Assembly: GCA_032111745.1 (NCBI GenBank) | Contig: JAULUH010000343.1 | Location: 1-30,345 of the forward strand | Reading direction: 5' to 3' | Length of the DNA stretch: 30,345 nt | Origin: JAULUH01 sp032111745 | GTDB taxonomy: Bacteria > Chloroflexota > Anaerolineae > JAAEKA01 | The notes under the pieces: model-generated | Told to the model about the DNA's origin: nothing | The model's input: the letters and a program-made list of their open reading frames with translations, nothing else | Database searches by the model: none | In this document: piece after piece, positions 15,002 to 22,311 of the stretch | How the letters are laid out: the number at the start of each line of letters is the position of its first letter | Numbering within the stretch: the first letter of the stretch is position 1 | Made by a program: the position numbers and the translations under genes

Positions 15002-16263
15002 AGTCCGGTCCGGCCAGACTTCGGGCTCAAGGCCAGGCCGATTTCCTCGAGCACATAGGGCTCGGCCTCGTGCTCAGCGCGCCGCTGCAGAGCGAGGCGG
15101 GACTGGGAGGTCGAGATCTGGCCCAGGGCCCAGGCGGCATGCCCGCGCACCAGGGCGTCCCCGTCGTTGAGCGCTTCGCTCAAGGCAGGCACGGCCACGG
15201 GATCGCCCCAGTTGCCCGCGGCCACACATGCGTTGCGCAGCAGGCCACGGCGCCCGGCGCGGCGCACGGGCGACCGGTGGAAACGCCCCCGAAAGGTCGC
15301 TTCGTCCAGCGCCAGCAGGTCGAGCAGCCGCGGCGCGATCATGTTAGGCCGCAACTCCAGCGCGGGAAGGCCCGCCGGCCTGGCATAGCGCCGGTTCCAC
15401 GGGCAGACGACCTGGCACAGGTCGCAGCCGAAGACCCAGTTGCCCATGGCCGGGCGCAGCTGGCGCGGAATCGGTCCGCGCAACTCGATGGTCAAATAGC
15501 TGATGCAGCGACGGGCATCCAACACGTGGGGCTCGACGAAGGCCCGGGTGGGGCACACCTCCAGGCAGCGGCGGCAGCCGCCGCAGGTTGTCATGGCCTC
15601 ACCTACCCGCCACCGTGGGCCCTGTTCCGGGCTACTGTCGCTGGAGGAGTCCTCTACCACCAGCGCAGGGGCATCCACGGCCATCTCCTCCGGCACCAAC
15701 AGGGCGGCCAGAAATGTCCATGACCCCAGCCGCGGCGCGATCAGGCAGGTGTTCTTGCCGATGAAGCCGAGTCCAGCCTGCGTGGCCCAGCTGCGCTCCA
15801 GGATTGGCCCGGCATCCACGTAGGCCCGGCCCAGGGTTGATCTGCCTGTGGCCTGCCGGATCGTGGCATCCAGCTGGAACAGGAGGGGCTTGAGCACCTC
15901 ATGGTAGTCATCGCTCCAGGCATAGGCGGCCATGCGCCCACGCGAGGGATCGCCGGCCGCCGGGTCCGGCATCTCGCCTCTGGCGTAGCTGGTACCTAGC
16001 ACAATGACCGACTTCGTTTCGGGCAGGAGCCACCGGGGGTCGGCGCGCTGGCCGGCACCTCGCTGGAGGTAGTGCATGTCGCCGTGGCGTGAAGTAGCCA
16101 GCCAGTGGAGGAAGCGCACGTAATGGGGGGTGGGGCCGGCTGCGGCAATGCCCACCAGCTCGAAGCCCAGCTCGACGGCGGTCTGTCGCACGAGGCGTGT
16201 GAGCGCTGCCGGATTCATCGCTTGGTGCTGCGAGCTTGAACTGGGCATGGGTTGTGATCCCAT
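14998..16263 (-). CDS. queG: Epoxyqueuosine reductase with C-terminal HEAT repeats
   Basis: QueG reduces epoxyqueuosine to queuosine in tRNA, using a cobalamin cofactor and two [4Fe-4S] clusters. The 421-residue product shows the conserved YVDAGPILERSWA segment with the likely catalytic Asp150, the GFIGKNTCLI motif, a first ferredoxin-like motif CGGCRRCLEVCP (Cys227, 230, 233, 237), Cys253 in RRCISYLTIE, and a second motif CDLCQVVCPWN (Cys280, 283, 287), followed by HEAT-like helices (about 335-410) as in full-length QueG. The start is taken at 16263, about 35 bp after the predicted transcription start; the ATG at 16218 (MNPAALTRLV) is an equally plausible start, since the first 15 residues are low-complexity. 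It is the first gene of the operon with the phosphatase and hom. Confidence 0.94.
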   Translation of the reverse strand: MGSQPMPSSSSQHQAMNPAALTRLVRQTAVELGFELVGIAAAGPTPHYVRFLHWLATSRHGDMHYLQRGAGQRADPRWLLPETKSVIVLGTSYARGEMPDPAAGDPSRGRMAAYAWSDDYHEVLKPLLFQLDATIRQATGRSTLGRAYVDAGPILERSWATQAGLGFIGKNTCLIAPRLGSWTFLAALLVPEEMAVDAPALVVEDSSSDSSPEQGPRWRVGEAMTTCGGCRRCLEVCPTRAFVEPHVLDARRCISYLTIELRGPIPRQLRPAMGNWVFGCDLCQVVCPWNRRYARPAGLPALELRPNMIAPRLLDLLALDEATFRGRFHRSPVRRAGRRGLLRNACVAAGNWGDPVAVPALSEALNDGDALVRGHAAWALGQISTSQSRLALQRRAEHEAEPYVLEEIGLALSPKSGRTGL

Positions 16264-16304
16264 CAGTAGTCGGGCGAGCAGGTATGGCAGGGGTGCCGTC
16301 GCCT

Positions 16305-16333
16305 ATGATGCCAGAACCGGGAACAGTTGTCAA
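16305..16333 (-). promoter_or_regulatory. Promoter of the queG-phosphatase-hom operon
   Basis: On the minus strand TTGACA (16333-16328), a 17-bp spacer and CATCAT (16310-16305) are followed by the queG start about 42 bp downstream. The -35 is perfect, the -10 matches at 4 of 6. It begins only 13 bp beyond the T-run of the terminator of the upstream operon. Confidence 0.65.
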
Positions 16334-16346
16334 GACAATGGCGGGG

Positions 16347-16382
16347 AAAAAAGGCCGCCAGCTAAAACCGGTAGCTGGCGGC
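16347..16382 (-). terminator. Intrinsic terminator of the plsX-fabF operon
   Basis: Read on the minus strand, GCCGCCAGCTA, a seven-base loop, and TAGCTGGCGGC form a perfect 11-bp stem, followed after one base pair by six T residues. It lies 24 bp after the stop of the membrane protein gene and is the clearest intrinsic terminator in the window. Confidence 0.92.
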
Positions 16383-16405
16383 TGGGGCGTGGCAGCGAGT
16401 GGTTA

Positions 16406-17119
16406 TCAGGTGGCACCGGCGACAGCTAGCGCCTCGATCTGCTGCAGCTCCTCTGGCGTCAGGCGGGCATCCTTCTTCCGCTGGCGCAGCAGGGCCTTGA
16501 GCCCCTGCGGGGTGATCACGGGCACCGCCGGGTTGTTCAGGATTAGCTCTGCCTTGGGATTGGTGAACAGCACCAGGGGCTGTACCTCAGCCATCAACTC
16601 AGGCAGGTGTGTGGCCAGGTACTCCTGCAGCTTGCGGGCGTCGTTCTGCGCATCTGCCGTCGGGTTGCCCACACCCTCATTGCTGAAGGCCAGGAACATC
16701 CGGCCCAGGGAGAACGGCTGGCTCCACTTGTCTCCCGTGTTAGTCATCTTCCCCCCGTGCTCCCGCAAGGCAATAGCGTAGATCCCACTGGGGCCGGCGA
16801 AGACGTAGGGGCTGGGCAGCATCCACGAATACAGCGTGTAGCGATCGTCGAAGCCCTTGAGCTCTCGCTCGAGGCGCTCATCAGGCCGGGGACTGCGTGC
16901 AAAACGGCGCGTGTTGTAGGTACCGAAGTTGGCCGCCAGCCATCCCAGGCCCAGGCACAGCAGTGAACCAGCCATGCGCCAGAAGTAGCTGGGATCATCT
17001 GGCTTGCTGGAAAAGCTCAACACCAGGCCGATGCCCAGGATGCCCATGCCGGCCCAGCTAAGGTACTGGCCCAGCTTGGCGCGCCGCGCGACGAAAGGCT
17101 CGTTGACAAAGGTACGCAT
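16406..17119 (-). CDS. Membrane protein with NERD-like domain, unknown function
   Basis: The 237-residue product has two transmembrane helices (about residues 18-36 and 46-66) followed by a soluble domain. That domain begins LERELKGFDDRYTLYSWMLPS and contains YVFAGPSGIYAIALRE, which resembles the core strand pattern of nuclease-related (NERD) domains, then a helix with AQNDARKLQEYL and a strand LVLFTNPKAEL. The expected catalytic Asp/Glu-X-Lys motif is not clearly present (the matching strand reads IALREHGGK), so nuclease activity is doubtful. It is nine bases downstream of fabF and ends just before the operon terminator, so it is co-transcribed with plsX and fabF. A role at the membrane linked to lipid synthesis is only an inference. 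Confidence 0.72.
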   Translation of the reverse strand: MRTFVNEPFVARRAKLGQYLSWAGMGILGIGLVLSFSSKPDDPSYFWRMAGSLLCLGLGWLAANFGTYNTRRFARSPRPDERLERELKGFDDRYTLYSWMLPSPYVFAGPSGIYAIALREHGGKMTNTGDKWSQPFSLGRMFLAFSNEGVGNPTADAQNDARKLQEYLATHLPELMAEVQPLVLFTNPKAELILNNPAVPVITPQGLKALLRQRKKDARLTPEELQQIEALAVAGAT

Positions 17120-17128
17120 GGTGCTAGC

Positions 17129-18541
17129 CTATTGGTGGAATTTGCCGACGATCAGGCTGGCGTTCTGGCCGCCAAGGCCGAACGAGTTGGACAGGGCCAC
17201 GTTGACTGTCGCCTTCCGGGCCTGGTTGGGCACGTAGTCCAGGTCGCACTCCGGATCGGGGTTCTCGTAGTTGATGGTGGGGTGAATGGTGTCGGTATGC
17301 ACGGCATAGACACAGGCCAGCGCCTCGGCGGCACCGGCGCCGCCGAACAGGTGGCCGATCATCGACTTGGTGGAGCTAACCGGGATCTGGTAGGCCCGCT
17401 CGCCGAAGACCTGTTTGATGGCCCTGGTCTCGGCGGCATCGCCCAGGGGCGTGCCTGCGGCGTGGGCGTTGATGTAGTCCACCGCCGTGGGCTGCAGGCC
17501 ACCGTCGGCCAGGGCCCGCCGCATGGCTAACGCTGCTCCCTTGGCCTCCGGATCAGGCTGTGCCATGTGGTAAGCGTCTGACGTCTCGCTCCATCCCAAC
17601 ACCTCGGCATAGATGGTTGCGCCGCGGGCCAGGGCGTGATCCAGGCTCTCCAATACCATGACTGCCGATCCCTCGCTGATCACGAAGCCGTCGCGCGTGG
17701 CATCGAACGGCCGGCTGGCTCGTGCGGGCTCGTCGTTCTGCGTGGTCACGGCACGCATGGCCGTGAACGCCGCGTAAAACAGCTCGTGTACCATGGCCTC
17801 TACACCACCGGCCAGCATGATATCGGCCGTGCCCAGCCGGATGGTCTGTGCCGCCAGCCCCAGGGCCTGGGTTCCCGCCGCGCAAGCCGTCACGACTGTG
17901 TTCAGTGGTCCCCGGGTGCCGAAGGCCTGGCTCACGTGGAACGCCGGCATGTTGGCCAGGCCGTTGATAGCCTCGCTGGGGGTGGCCTTGATCCGGATGT
18001 CATGGCTCTGGGACGCGCGCCAGATCATCTCCTTGTAGAGCTCCAGGCCACCGACCCCGGTGCCGAGGATGACCCCCACGCGGGTGGGGTCTTGCAGGCT
18101 CAAGTCCATGCCGCAGTTCGCCACTGCCTGGTGGGCGGCGCAGACGGCGATCTGGGAACAGCGAGCCATCCGCCGCGCTTCCTTGGCCGGAATGAATACG
18201 GTGGGATCGAAATCCTTTACCTCGCCACCCACCTGGCTGGGATACGGGCTGACGTCGAACCGGGTTACCCGGGTAATGCCGGACCGTCCAGCCACCAGCG
18301 CATCCCAGGTGGCCGGAGCACTGTTGCCGACGGGGGTGTACGCCCCCAGTCCCGTGATCACGACTCGCCGTCGTTTCTCCACCTGACCCTCGGTCAAGGA
18401 GAGCAGAGCGTTTAGCATGGCCTCTTCCCCGGGGTAGACCATGTCGGGGGGCTGATAGCCGTTGAGGTCCTGCAGCTCCTTGATCAGAGCATACCGTACG
18501 TCTGCCGGCAGGCGGGCAAGAGTCTCGCGAATTGTTGACAT
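17129..18541 (-). CDS. fabF: Beta-ketoacyl-ACP synthase II (FabF-like) with N-terminal extension
   Basis: This condensing enzyme elongates acyl-ACP with malonyl-ACP in fatty acid synthesis. The 470-residue product has the ketosynthase domain from about residue 57 (RRVVITGLGAYTPVG), with the complete Cys-His-His triad: Cys220 in TACAAGTQA, His360 in NAHAAGTPLGD and His397 in KSMIGHLFGGAGA, then SNSFGLGGQNASL at the C terminus. It carries about 55 extra residues in front (helical, with LPADVRYALIKELQDLNGY), absent from ordinary FabF, which is about 410 residues long. An internal Met34 could in principle be the start, but the upstream residues look like real coding sequence. It lies 65 bp downstream of plsX and nine bases before the NERD-like gene. 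A polyketide-type ketosynthase is an alternative but no other such genes are present. Confidence 0.9.
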   Translation of the reverse strand: MSTIRETLARLPADVRYALIKELQDLNGYQPPDMVYPGEEAMLNALLSLTEGQVEKRRRVVITGLGAYTPVGNSAPATWDALVAGRSGITRVTRFDVSPYPSQVGGEVKDFDPTVFIPAKEARRMARCSQIAVCAAHQAVANCGMDLSLQDPTRVGVILGTGVGGLELYKEMIWRASQSHDIRIKATPSEAINGLANMPAFHVSQAFGTRGPLNTVVTACAAGTQALGLAAQTIRLGTADIMLAGGVEAMVHELFYAAFTAMRAVTTQNDEPARASRPFDATRDGFVISEGSAVMVLESLDHALARGATIYAEVLGWSETSDAYHMAQPDPEAKGAALAMRRALADGGLQPTAVDYINAHAAGTPLGDAAETRAIKQVFGERAYQIPVSSTKSMIGHLFGGAGAAEALACVYAVHTDTIHPTINYENPDPECDLDYVPNQARKATVNVALSNSFGLGGQNASLIVGKFHQ

Positions 18542-18606
18542 AGATAACCTGCTCTATTCTGGAAACCTGGTGGCGCCGGTTCTTGACTTGAATATCCCTG
18601 GCCGGC

Positions 18607-19644
18607 TCAATCCTCGGCTACAGCGTCCAGCATCGCCGGGCGCTCGGCCAGGCCTTGCCGAATCTTGCCGACTACGTCGGCGTTGACGGCGTCGCGCGCC
18701 GCTCGAATGCCACTGCGCACGGCTTGGGAAGTTGACCGGCCGTGCCCGATCATACAGACGTGGTTCAGGCCAAGCAGGATGGCACCGCCGATCTCTTGAT
18801 AGTCCAGGCGCTGGCCAGCGGCCCGAAATGCCGGCCTGGCCAACAGCGCGCCCACCCTGGCAACTGGCCGGCTGGTGATCTCCTCGCGCAGGGCCTGCAT
18901 GATCATGGACGCCACACCTTCGGCCAGCTTGATCATCACGTTGCCGGTGAAACCATCGGTCACGACCACGTCTGCCAGTCCGGCCGTGAGGTCCCGGCCC
19001 TCGACGTTGCCGATGAAGTTGAGGCCTGGCGTGGCCTTGATCAACTCGAAGGCCTCACGTACCTCGATGTTGCCCTTGCCTTCCTCCTCGCCAATGGAGA
19101 CCAGGCCGAGGCGCGGGTTAGGTATGCCCATCACGCTTTCGGCGTAGATGCTGCCCATCACCGCGAACTGCTGCAGGTAAACCGGCTTCCAGTCAGTGTT
19201 GGCCCCGATGTCGAGAAAGAAGCAGGTGCCCTTGATGGTCGGCACCTGGGTGCCCAGGGCCGGCCGGTGAATGCGCTGGCTCGCATTCAGCTTGATCCGG
19301 CCCAGCTTCAACAGGGCCACGGCCAGCGCGCCGCCCGTGTTGCCCATGGTGACAAACGCATCGGCCTGGCCCTGGCGCACCAGGTCCATGCCCACATGCA
19401 GGGACGAGTCGGGCTTGCTGCGTACGATCTCAGCCGGCTTGTCGGTCATCTCCACGACCTGGCCAGCCGGCACAATAGGCAGGTCGAGGCCGGTGGTGTC
19501 GTGCCTGGCTAGCTCTTGCCGGATGACGTCTTCCCTGCCTACCAATATTACTGCGAGTCCGTAGGCGCGGGCAGCCAGCACTGCGCCCTCGACCGTCGCT
19601 CCCGGGGCCTGATCGCCACCCATCGCATCCAGGACGATCTTCAT
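18607..19644 (-). CDS. plsX: Phosphate acyltransferase PlsX
   Basis: PlsX converts acyl-ACP to acyl-phosphate, the first step of phosphatidic acid synthesis in most bacteria. The 345-residue product has the full signature set: MKIVLDAMGGDQAPGATVEGA, SKPDSSLHVGMDLVRQGQADAFVTMGNTGG, FFLDIGAN, GLVSIGEEEGKGN, NFIGNVEGRDL, VVVTDGFTGNVMIKLAEG and GGAILLGLNHVCMIGHG. Length is normal. It is the first gene of an operon with the FabF-like synthase, a common pairing of phospholipid and fatty acid synthesis. The 5' leader predicted from the promoter at 19886-19914 is about 235 nt long and contains two hairpins, one followed by a T-run, so leader-based control is possible. Confidence 0.95.
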   Translation of the reverse strand: MKIVLDAMGGDQAPGATVEGAVLAARAYGLAVILVGREDVIRQELARHDTTGLDLPIVPAGQVVEMTDKPAEIVRSKPDSSLHVGMDLVRQGQADAFVTMGNTGGALAVALLKLGRIKLNASQRIHRPALGTQVPTIKGTCFFLDIGANTDWKPVYLQQFAVMGSIYAESVMGIPNPRLGLVSIGEEEGKGNIEVREAFELIKATPGLNFIGNVEGRDLTAGLADVVVTDGFTGNVMIKLAEGVASMIMQALREEITSRPVARVGALLARPAFRAAGQRLDYQEIGGAILLGLNHVCMIGHGRSTSQAVRSGIRAARDAVNADVVGKIRQGLAERPAMLDAVAED

Positions 19645-19763
19645 CTCAGGCTTTGGTCCAAAGGATCGTCATTGCCAGCAATTGGTGTTTCAGGGTCGGA
19701 CCGGCGTTGCCGCGACAAGCCCGGCCCATAAGGTGCGCCATGGTTTTTCTGCTATGCAAATGA

Positions 19764-19791
19764 CGACTCCAACAGGCTTGTGCTGGAGTCG
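19764..19791 (-). repeat. Hairpin in the plsX leader
   Basis: CGACTCCA (19764-19771) and TGGAGTCG (19784-19791) form an 8-bp perfect stem with a 12-base loop. No T-run follows on either strand. It lies between the predicted plsX transcription start and the gene. Confidence 0.5.
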
Positions 19792-19804
19792 ACAATCGCT
19801 CACC

Positions 19805-19833
19805 TTGACATCGAGAGCTCTTTGAAATACAAC
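19805..19833 (+). promoter_or_regulatory. Plus-strand promoter upstream of pspC
   Basis: TTGACA (19805-19810), a 17-bp spacer and TACAAC (19828-19833) form a good promoter facing pspC, whose ATG is 267 bp downstream. The predicted start near 19840 coincides with the base of the hairpin at 19841-19870. Confidence 0.65.
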
Positions 19834-19835
19834 AC

Positions 19836-19870
19836 AAAAACAGGGCGAAAGTTGCGACCCACTCGCCCTG
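19836..19870 (-). terminator. Hairpin with T-run on the minus strand in the plsX leader
   Basis: CAGGGCGA (19841-19848) and TCGCCCTG (19863-19870) form an 8-bp stem with a 14-base loop. On the minus strand it is followed by TTTTTGTGTT, the form of an intrinsic terminator, yet it lies upstream of plsX and immediately after the predicted plsX transcription start. It may be an attenuator; on the plus strand the same hairpin would form the very 5' end of the pspC transcript. Confidence 0.5.
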
Positions 19871-19885
19871 CCCGGTATCTGTTCC

Positions 19886-19914
19886 AGTATCCACACAACA
19901 GCCGGTTCTGTCAA
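19886..19914 (-). promoter_or_regulatory. Promoter of the plsX-fabF operon
   Basis: On the minus strand TTGACA (19914-19909), a 17-bp spacer and GATACT (19891-19886) give a predicted start near 19879. It faces the plus-strand promoter at 19805-19833, so the two transcripts would overlap by about 40 nt. Confidence 0.6.
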
Positions 19915-20021
19915 GACAGGCAAGGGCACACAGGTCGAATTGGTCGCATCACAGGCGGCCACGGTGAGATACAGTTCATACCGGCCACAATCTTCCATAG
20001 CTCACATCGCAACCAATACCA

Positions 20022-20061
20022 CCGGTTGCTCGTAGTGCTACACAACCGGGTTGGTGCCCGG
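20022..20061 (+). promoter_or_regulatory. Alternative hairpins in the pspC leader
   Basis: CCGGTTG (20022-20028) can pair with CAACCGG (20043-20049), with a small inner GTAG/CTAC stem. The same CCGGG (20046-20050) can instead pair with CCCGG (20057-20061). The two folds exclude each other. They end 26 bp before the CCGGAGG ribosome-binding site of pspC. Confidence 0.3.
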
Positions 20062-20099
20062 TCGACAAAGTTACGATCACCACTACCGGAGGTTTTGCC

Positions 20100-20300
20100 A
20101 TGGAAAAGCGTCTCTACCGAACTCGCACGGATCGAATTATCGCCGGTGTGTGCGGCGGCCTGGGCCAGTACCTGGGAGTCGACCCCACCTTTTTGCGTAT
20201 TGGCTTTGCCGTGTTGGCGGTCCTGTCCCTGGGCATGACGATCCTGCTCTATCTGGCCATGGCCTTGATCATTCCTCTGGAGCCAGCCGGCGGCGAATGA
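20100..20300 (+). CDS. PspC domain membrane protein
   Basis: The 66-residue product is a minimal PspC-domain protein: the amphipathic start KRLYRTRTDRIIAGVCGGLGQYLGVDPTFLRIGF is the family signature, followed by a long hydrophobic helix (about residues 35-60). In enterobacteria PspC senses inner-membrane stress and binds PspA; stand-alone short PspC proteins in other phyla are thought to act at the membrane but are little studied. No pspA is present here. GGAGG (20088-20092) lies seven bases before the ATG. A long GC-rich hairpin follows the stop codon. Confidence 0.9.
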   Translation: MEKRLYRTRTDRIIAGVCGGLGQYLGVDPTFLRIGFAVLAVLSLGMTILLYLAMALIIPLEPAGGE

Positions 20301-20318
20301 CCCTGCTCCTTCACAGGT

Positions 20319-20357
20319 GCACACGGCTCGCCGCCACGGCGGTGAGCCGTGTGCTTT
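20319..20357 (+). terminator. Terminator hairpin after pspC
   Basis: GCACACGGCTC (20319-20329) and GAGCCGTGTGC (20344-20354) form an 11-bp perfect stem, extended through a G-T pair by an inner CCGCC/GGCGG stem, and followed by TTT. It ends 13 bp before the start codon of the next gene. Confidence 0.7.
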
Positions 20358-20370
20358 CCCAGGTGCGCCC

Positions 20371-21528
20371 ATGAACCTTTCCCACATCCGGGCCGGGATC
20401 CCGGCGCTGTCTGCCGCCATCTACCTGAACACGGGTACCTTCGGCCCCCTGCCGTCAGTCGTGGCCGATGAGATTCGCCGCGCCTACACTGCTGTCGAGG
20501 AGCTAGGCACCTTCTCGCCCCAGGTCTTCTGGCAAATGGAGCTGGAAGGCTTTGAGGCCGTGCGGCGCCAGGTGGCCGGCTTGTTGCATGCCAGCGATGG
20601 GGAGATCGCCCTGACGCGCAACGTGACCGATGGCATCAATATCGTGCTGCATGGCTTGAGCTGGCAGCCGGGCGACGAGGTGATCCTCACCGATCAGGAG
20701 CATCCCAGCGGCACTGTGCCGTGGCTCGCCCTGGCAGACCGCGCTGGCGTCCGGCTGCGCTGGCTGAACCTGGTCCACGACTCTGACGAGATCGTCCGGC
20801 GCTTTGCGCAGCTGCTCACACCTCGCACCCGCCTGGCCCAGCTCAGCCACGTCTCCTGCCTGACCGGCCTGCGGATGCCCATCGAACGGCTGTGCGCCGT
20901 AGCGCAGGCCGCAGGCGTGCTGACCCTGGTGGACGGCGCTCACGCCGAGGGCCAATTCGCCGTGGATGTGGGCGCCCTGGGCTGTGATTTCTACGCTGCC
21001 TGTGGCCACAAGTGGCTGTTGGGGCCCCAGGGCGTTGGCATGCTCTACATTCAGCGCGACCATGTGGAACAGTTAGAGCCCATCTGGCTCGGGTGGGACG
21101 TGCAGCAGCCCTTCGACCGGTCCAGGCATAGCTACCAGCTACAGGCCACGGCCGCCCGCTTTGAGCAGAGCACGCGCCCGTGGCCGCTGTACCTGGCCTT
21201 TGGCAAGGCTATCGACTTCGTCCAGGGGGTCGGTCTGGAAGCTATCGAGCAACGCGTCCACGTGCTGCGCCAGGGTTTCCTGGACGGCCTAGCCGCCATT
21301 CCTGGCATCACTGTGTTCAGCCCTGCCGATCCCTCCATCGGCACCGGGCTGGTGACCGCAGCGGTGGCCGGTTGGCCAGCGGATGACTTGCAGCAGCGGC
21401 TCTGGCAGCAGCATCGCATCATCACCAATGTCATCCGCGAGTTCAATGCCCTGCGTTTCTCCCTGGCCTTCTTCACTGCTGAGACCGAGCTGGATGCGGC
21501 CTTGCAGGCGCTGGCTGAGGCGTGTTGA
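20371..21528 (+). CDS. Class V aminotransferase family PLP enzyme
   Basis: This is a pyridoxal-phosphate enzyme of the class V fold (cysteine desulfurase / isopenicillin N epimerase type). The 385-residue product shows the N-terminal YLNTGTFGPLP motif, TRNVTDGINIVLHGL, DQEHPSGTVPW, LSHVSCLTGLRMPI, the cofactor-binding Asp188 and His191 in LVDGAHAEGQ, and the Schiff-base Lys214 in FYAACGHKWLLGPQGVG. The conserved cysteine loop of true cysteine desulfurases is not evident, so an epimerase- or kynureninase-like role is more likely; the substrate is unknown. The frame extends upstream to 20317 but that part lies in the terminator; the ATG at 20371 fits family N termini. The last codons carry the -35 box of the next promoter. 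Confidence 0.88.
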   Translation: MNLSHIRAGIPALSAAIYLNTGTFGPLPSVVADEIRRAYTAVEELGTFSPQVFWQMELEGFEAVRRQVAGLLHASDGEIALTRNVTDGINIVLHGLSWQPGDEVILTDQEHPSGTVPWLALADRAGVRLRWLNLVHDSDEIVRRFAQLLTPRTRLAQLSHVSCLTGLRMPIERLCAVAQAAGVLTLVDGAHAEGQFAVDVGALGCDFYAACGHKWLLGPQGVGMLYIQRDHVEQLEPIWLGWDVQQPFDRSRHSYQLQATAARFEQSTRPWPLYLAFGKAIDFVQGVGLEAIEQRVHVLRQGFLDGLAAIPGITVFSPADPSIGTGLVTAAVAGWPADDLQQRLWQQHRIITNVIREFNALRFSLAFFTAETELDAALQALAEAC

Positions 21529-21553
21529 CGCAAGACGTGAACGGCGGTACAAT
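21525..21553 (+). promoter_or_regulatory. Promoter overlapping the aminotransferase stop codon
   Basis: TTGACG (21525-21530), a 17-bp spacer and TACAAT (21548-21553) lie 85 bp upstream of the ATG at 21639. The -35 box includes the TGA stop of the aminotransferase gene. Confidence 0.7.
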
Positions 21554-21638
21554 GTTGACGGATCTGCTGCCCGCACCGGGCCCCTTCCTGTAGCTGGCAG
21601 CATCCCAAGCGCCTGCCATCTTCTCATTCAAGCTTCCC

Positions 21639-22274
21639 ATGACCCAACCCGATCTCTACGATTCCATCATCCGTCGCATGGCGGACCTGTCCGAGGAAAG
21701 CCTGGTCCAGATCTCCCACTACATTGCCTTCCTGAAATGGCAGGAAGAGCAGTGGCGGGAGTGGACCGACGAGGAGCTCGCCAGCGAAGAGCCCGTACCG
21801 GCCGCTGGGGAGCGCATGCGCTGGGTGTACGATTTCGTCGAGCATTTTGAGGAGGCCACGATCACTTCCACCCAGGCCCCGGATGGCATGGAGGTTACCG
21901 TCGCCCCCACCATGTGCGGCCTGGAACAACGGGTGGCCATCTGGCAGCATCCCCCCGTGGCCGGCGCCTCAGTAGTGCAGTTCCAACTGTCGGTGCCGGG
22001 TAACCTCCACCGGGTGCGCCTGCGCACCAAGGTTGGTATCCGCAACGGCTCCCTGATCGCCGAAAGCCCGGGCAACTTCGTGGCCTTTCGCTTATTCGTC
22101 AACGGCCTGCGCCTGTGGGGAACCACCAAGAACACCACCGCGTGGGAGGATGTCGCCGTGGAGCTGCCCAGCCTCAGCGGTGAGTTCATCACCGTACAGT
22201 TTATCACCGATGGGCTAGGTGACTCCCGCTGGAACTGGGCGGTGTGGGGCACGCCGCTGCTGGTAGGCGAATAA
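21639..22274 (+). CDS. Two-part protein: helical N-terminal segment plus predicted beta-sandwich, unknown function
   Basis: I do not recognise this 211-residue protein. Residues 1-40 (LYDSIIRRMADLSEESLVQISHYIAFLKWQEEQ) form amphipathic helices like those of small antitoxin-type DUF2281 proteins. After an acidic linker, residues 60-210 are strand-rich and end with FRLFVNGLRLWGTTKN, a VAVELPSLSG turn and DGLGDSRWNWAVWGTPLLV, a pattern seen in galactose-binding-like or NPCBM-like carbohydrate-binding domains. No signal peptide is visible, so a cytoplasmic location is likely, which is odd for a carbohydrate-binding module. It has its own promoter (21525-21553) and precedes the acyl-CoA dehydrogenase by 37 bp, so the two may be co-transcribed. 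The start has no clear ribosome-binding site. Confidence 0.7.
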   Translation: MTQPDLYDSIIRRMADLSEESLVQISHYIAFLKWQEEQWREWTDEELASEEPVPAAGERMRWVYDFVEHFEEATITSTQAPDGMEVTVAPTMCGLEQRVAIWQHPPVAGASVVQFQLSVPGNLHRVRLRTKVGIRNGSLIAESPGNFVAFRLFVNGLRLWGTTKNTTAWEDVAVELPSLSGEFITVQFITDGLGDSRWNWAVWGTPLLVGE

Positions 22275-22311
22275 CGACGACCGGCAAGCAACGGACAAGG
22301 AGGTCTGGACC

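Noticed and set aside
19646..19894. 82-codon open frame in the plsX leader on the minus strand
   Set aside because: Its start lies in the promoter, it has no ribosome-binding site, and its composition is unlike a folded protein.
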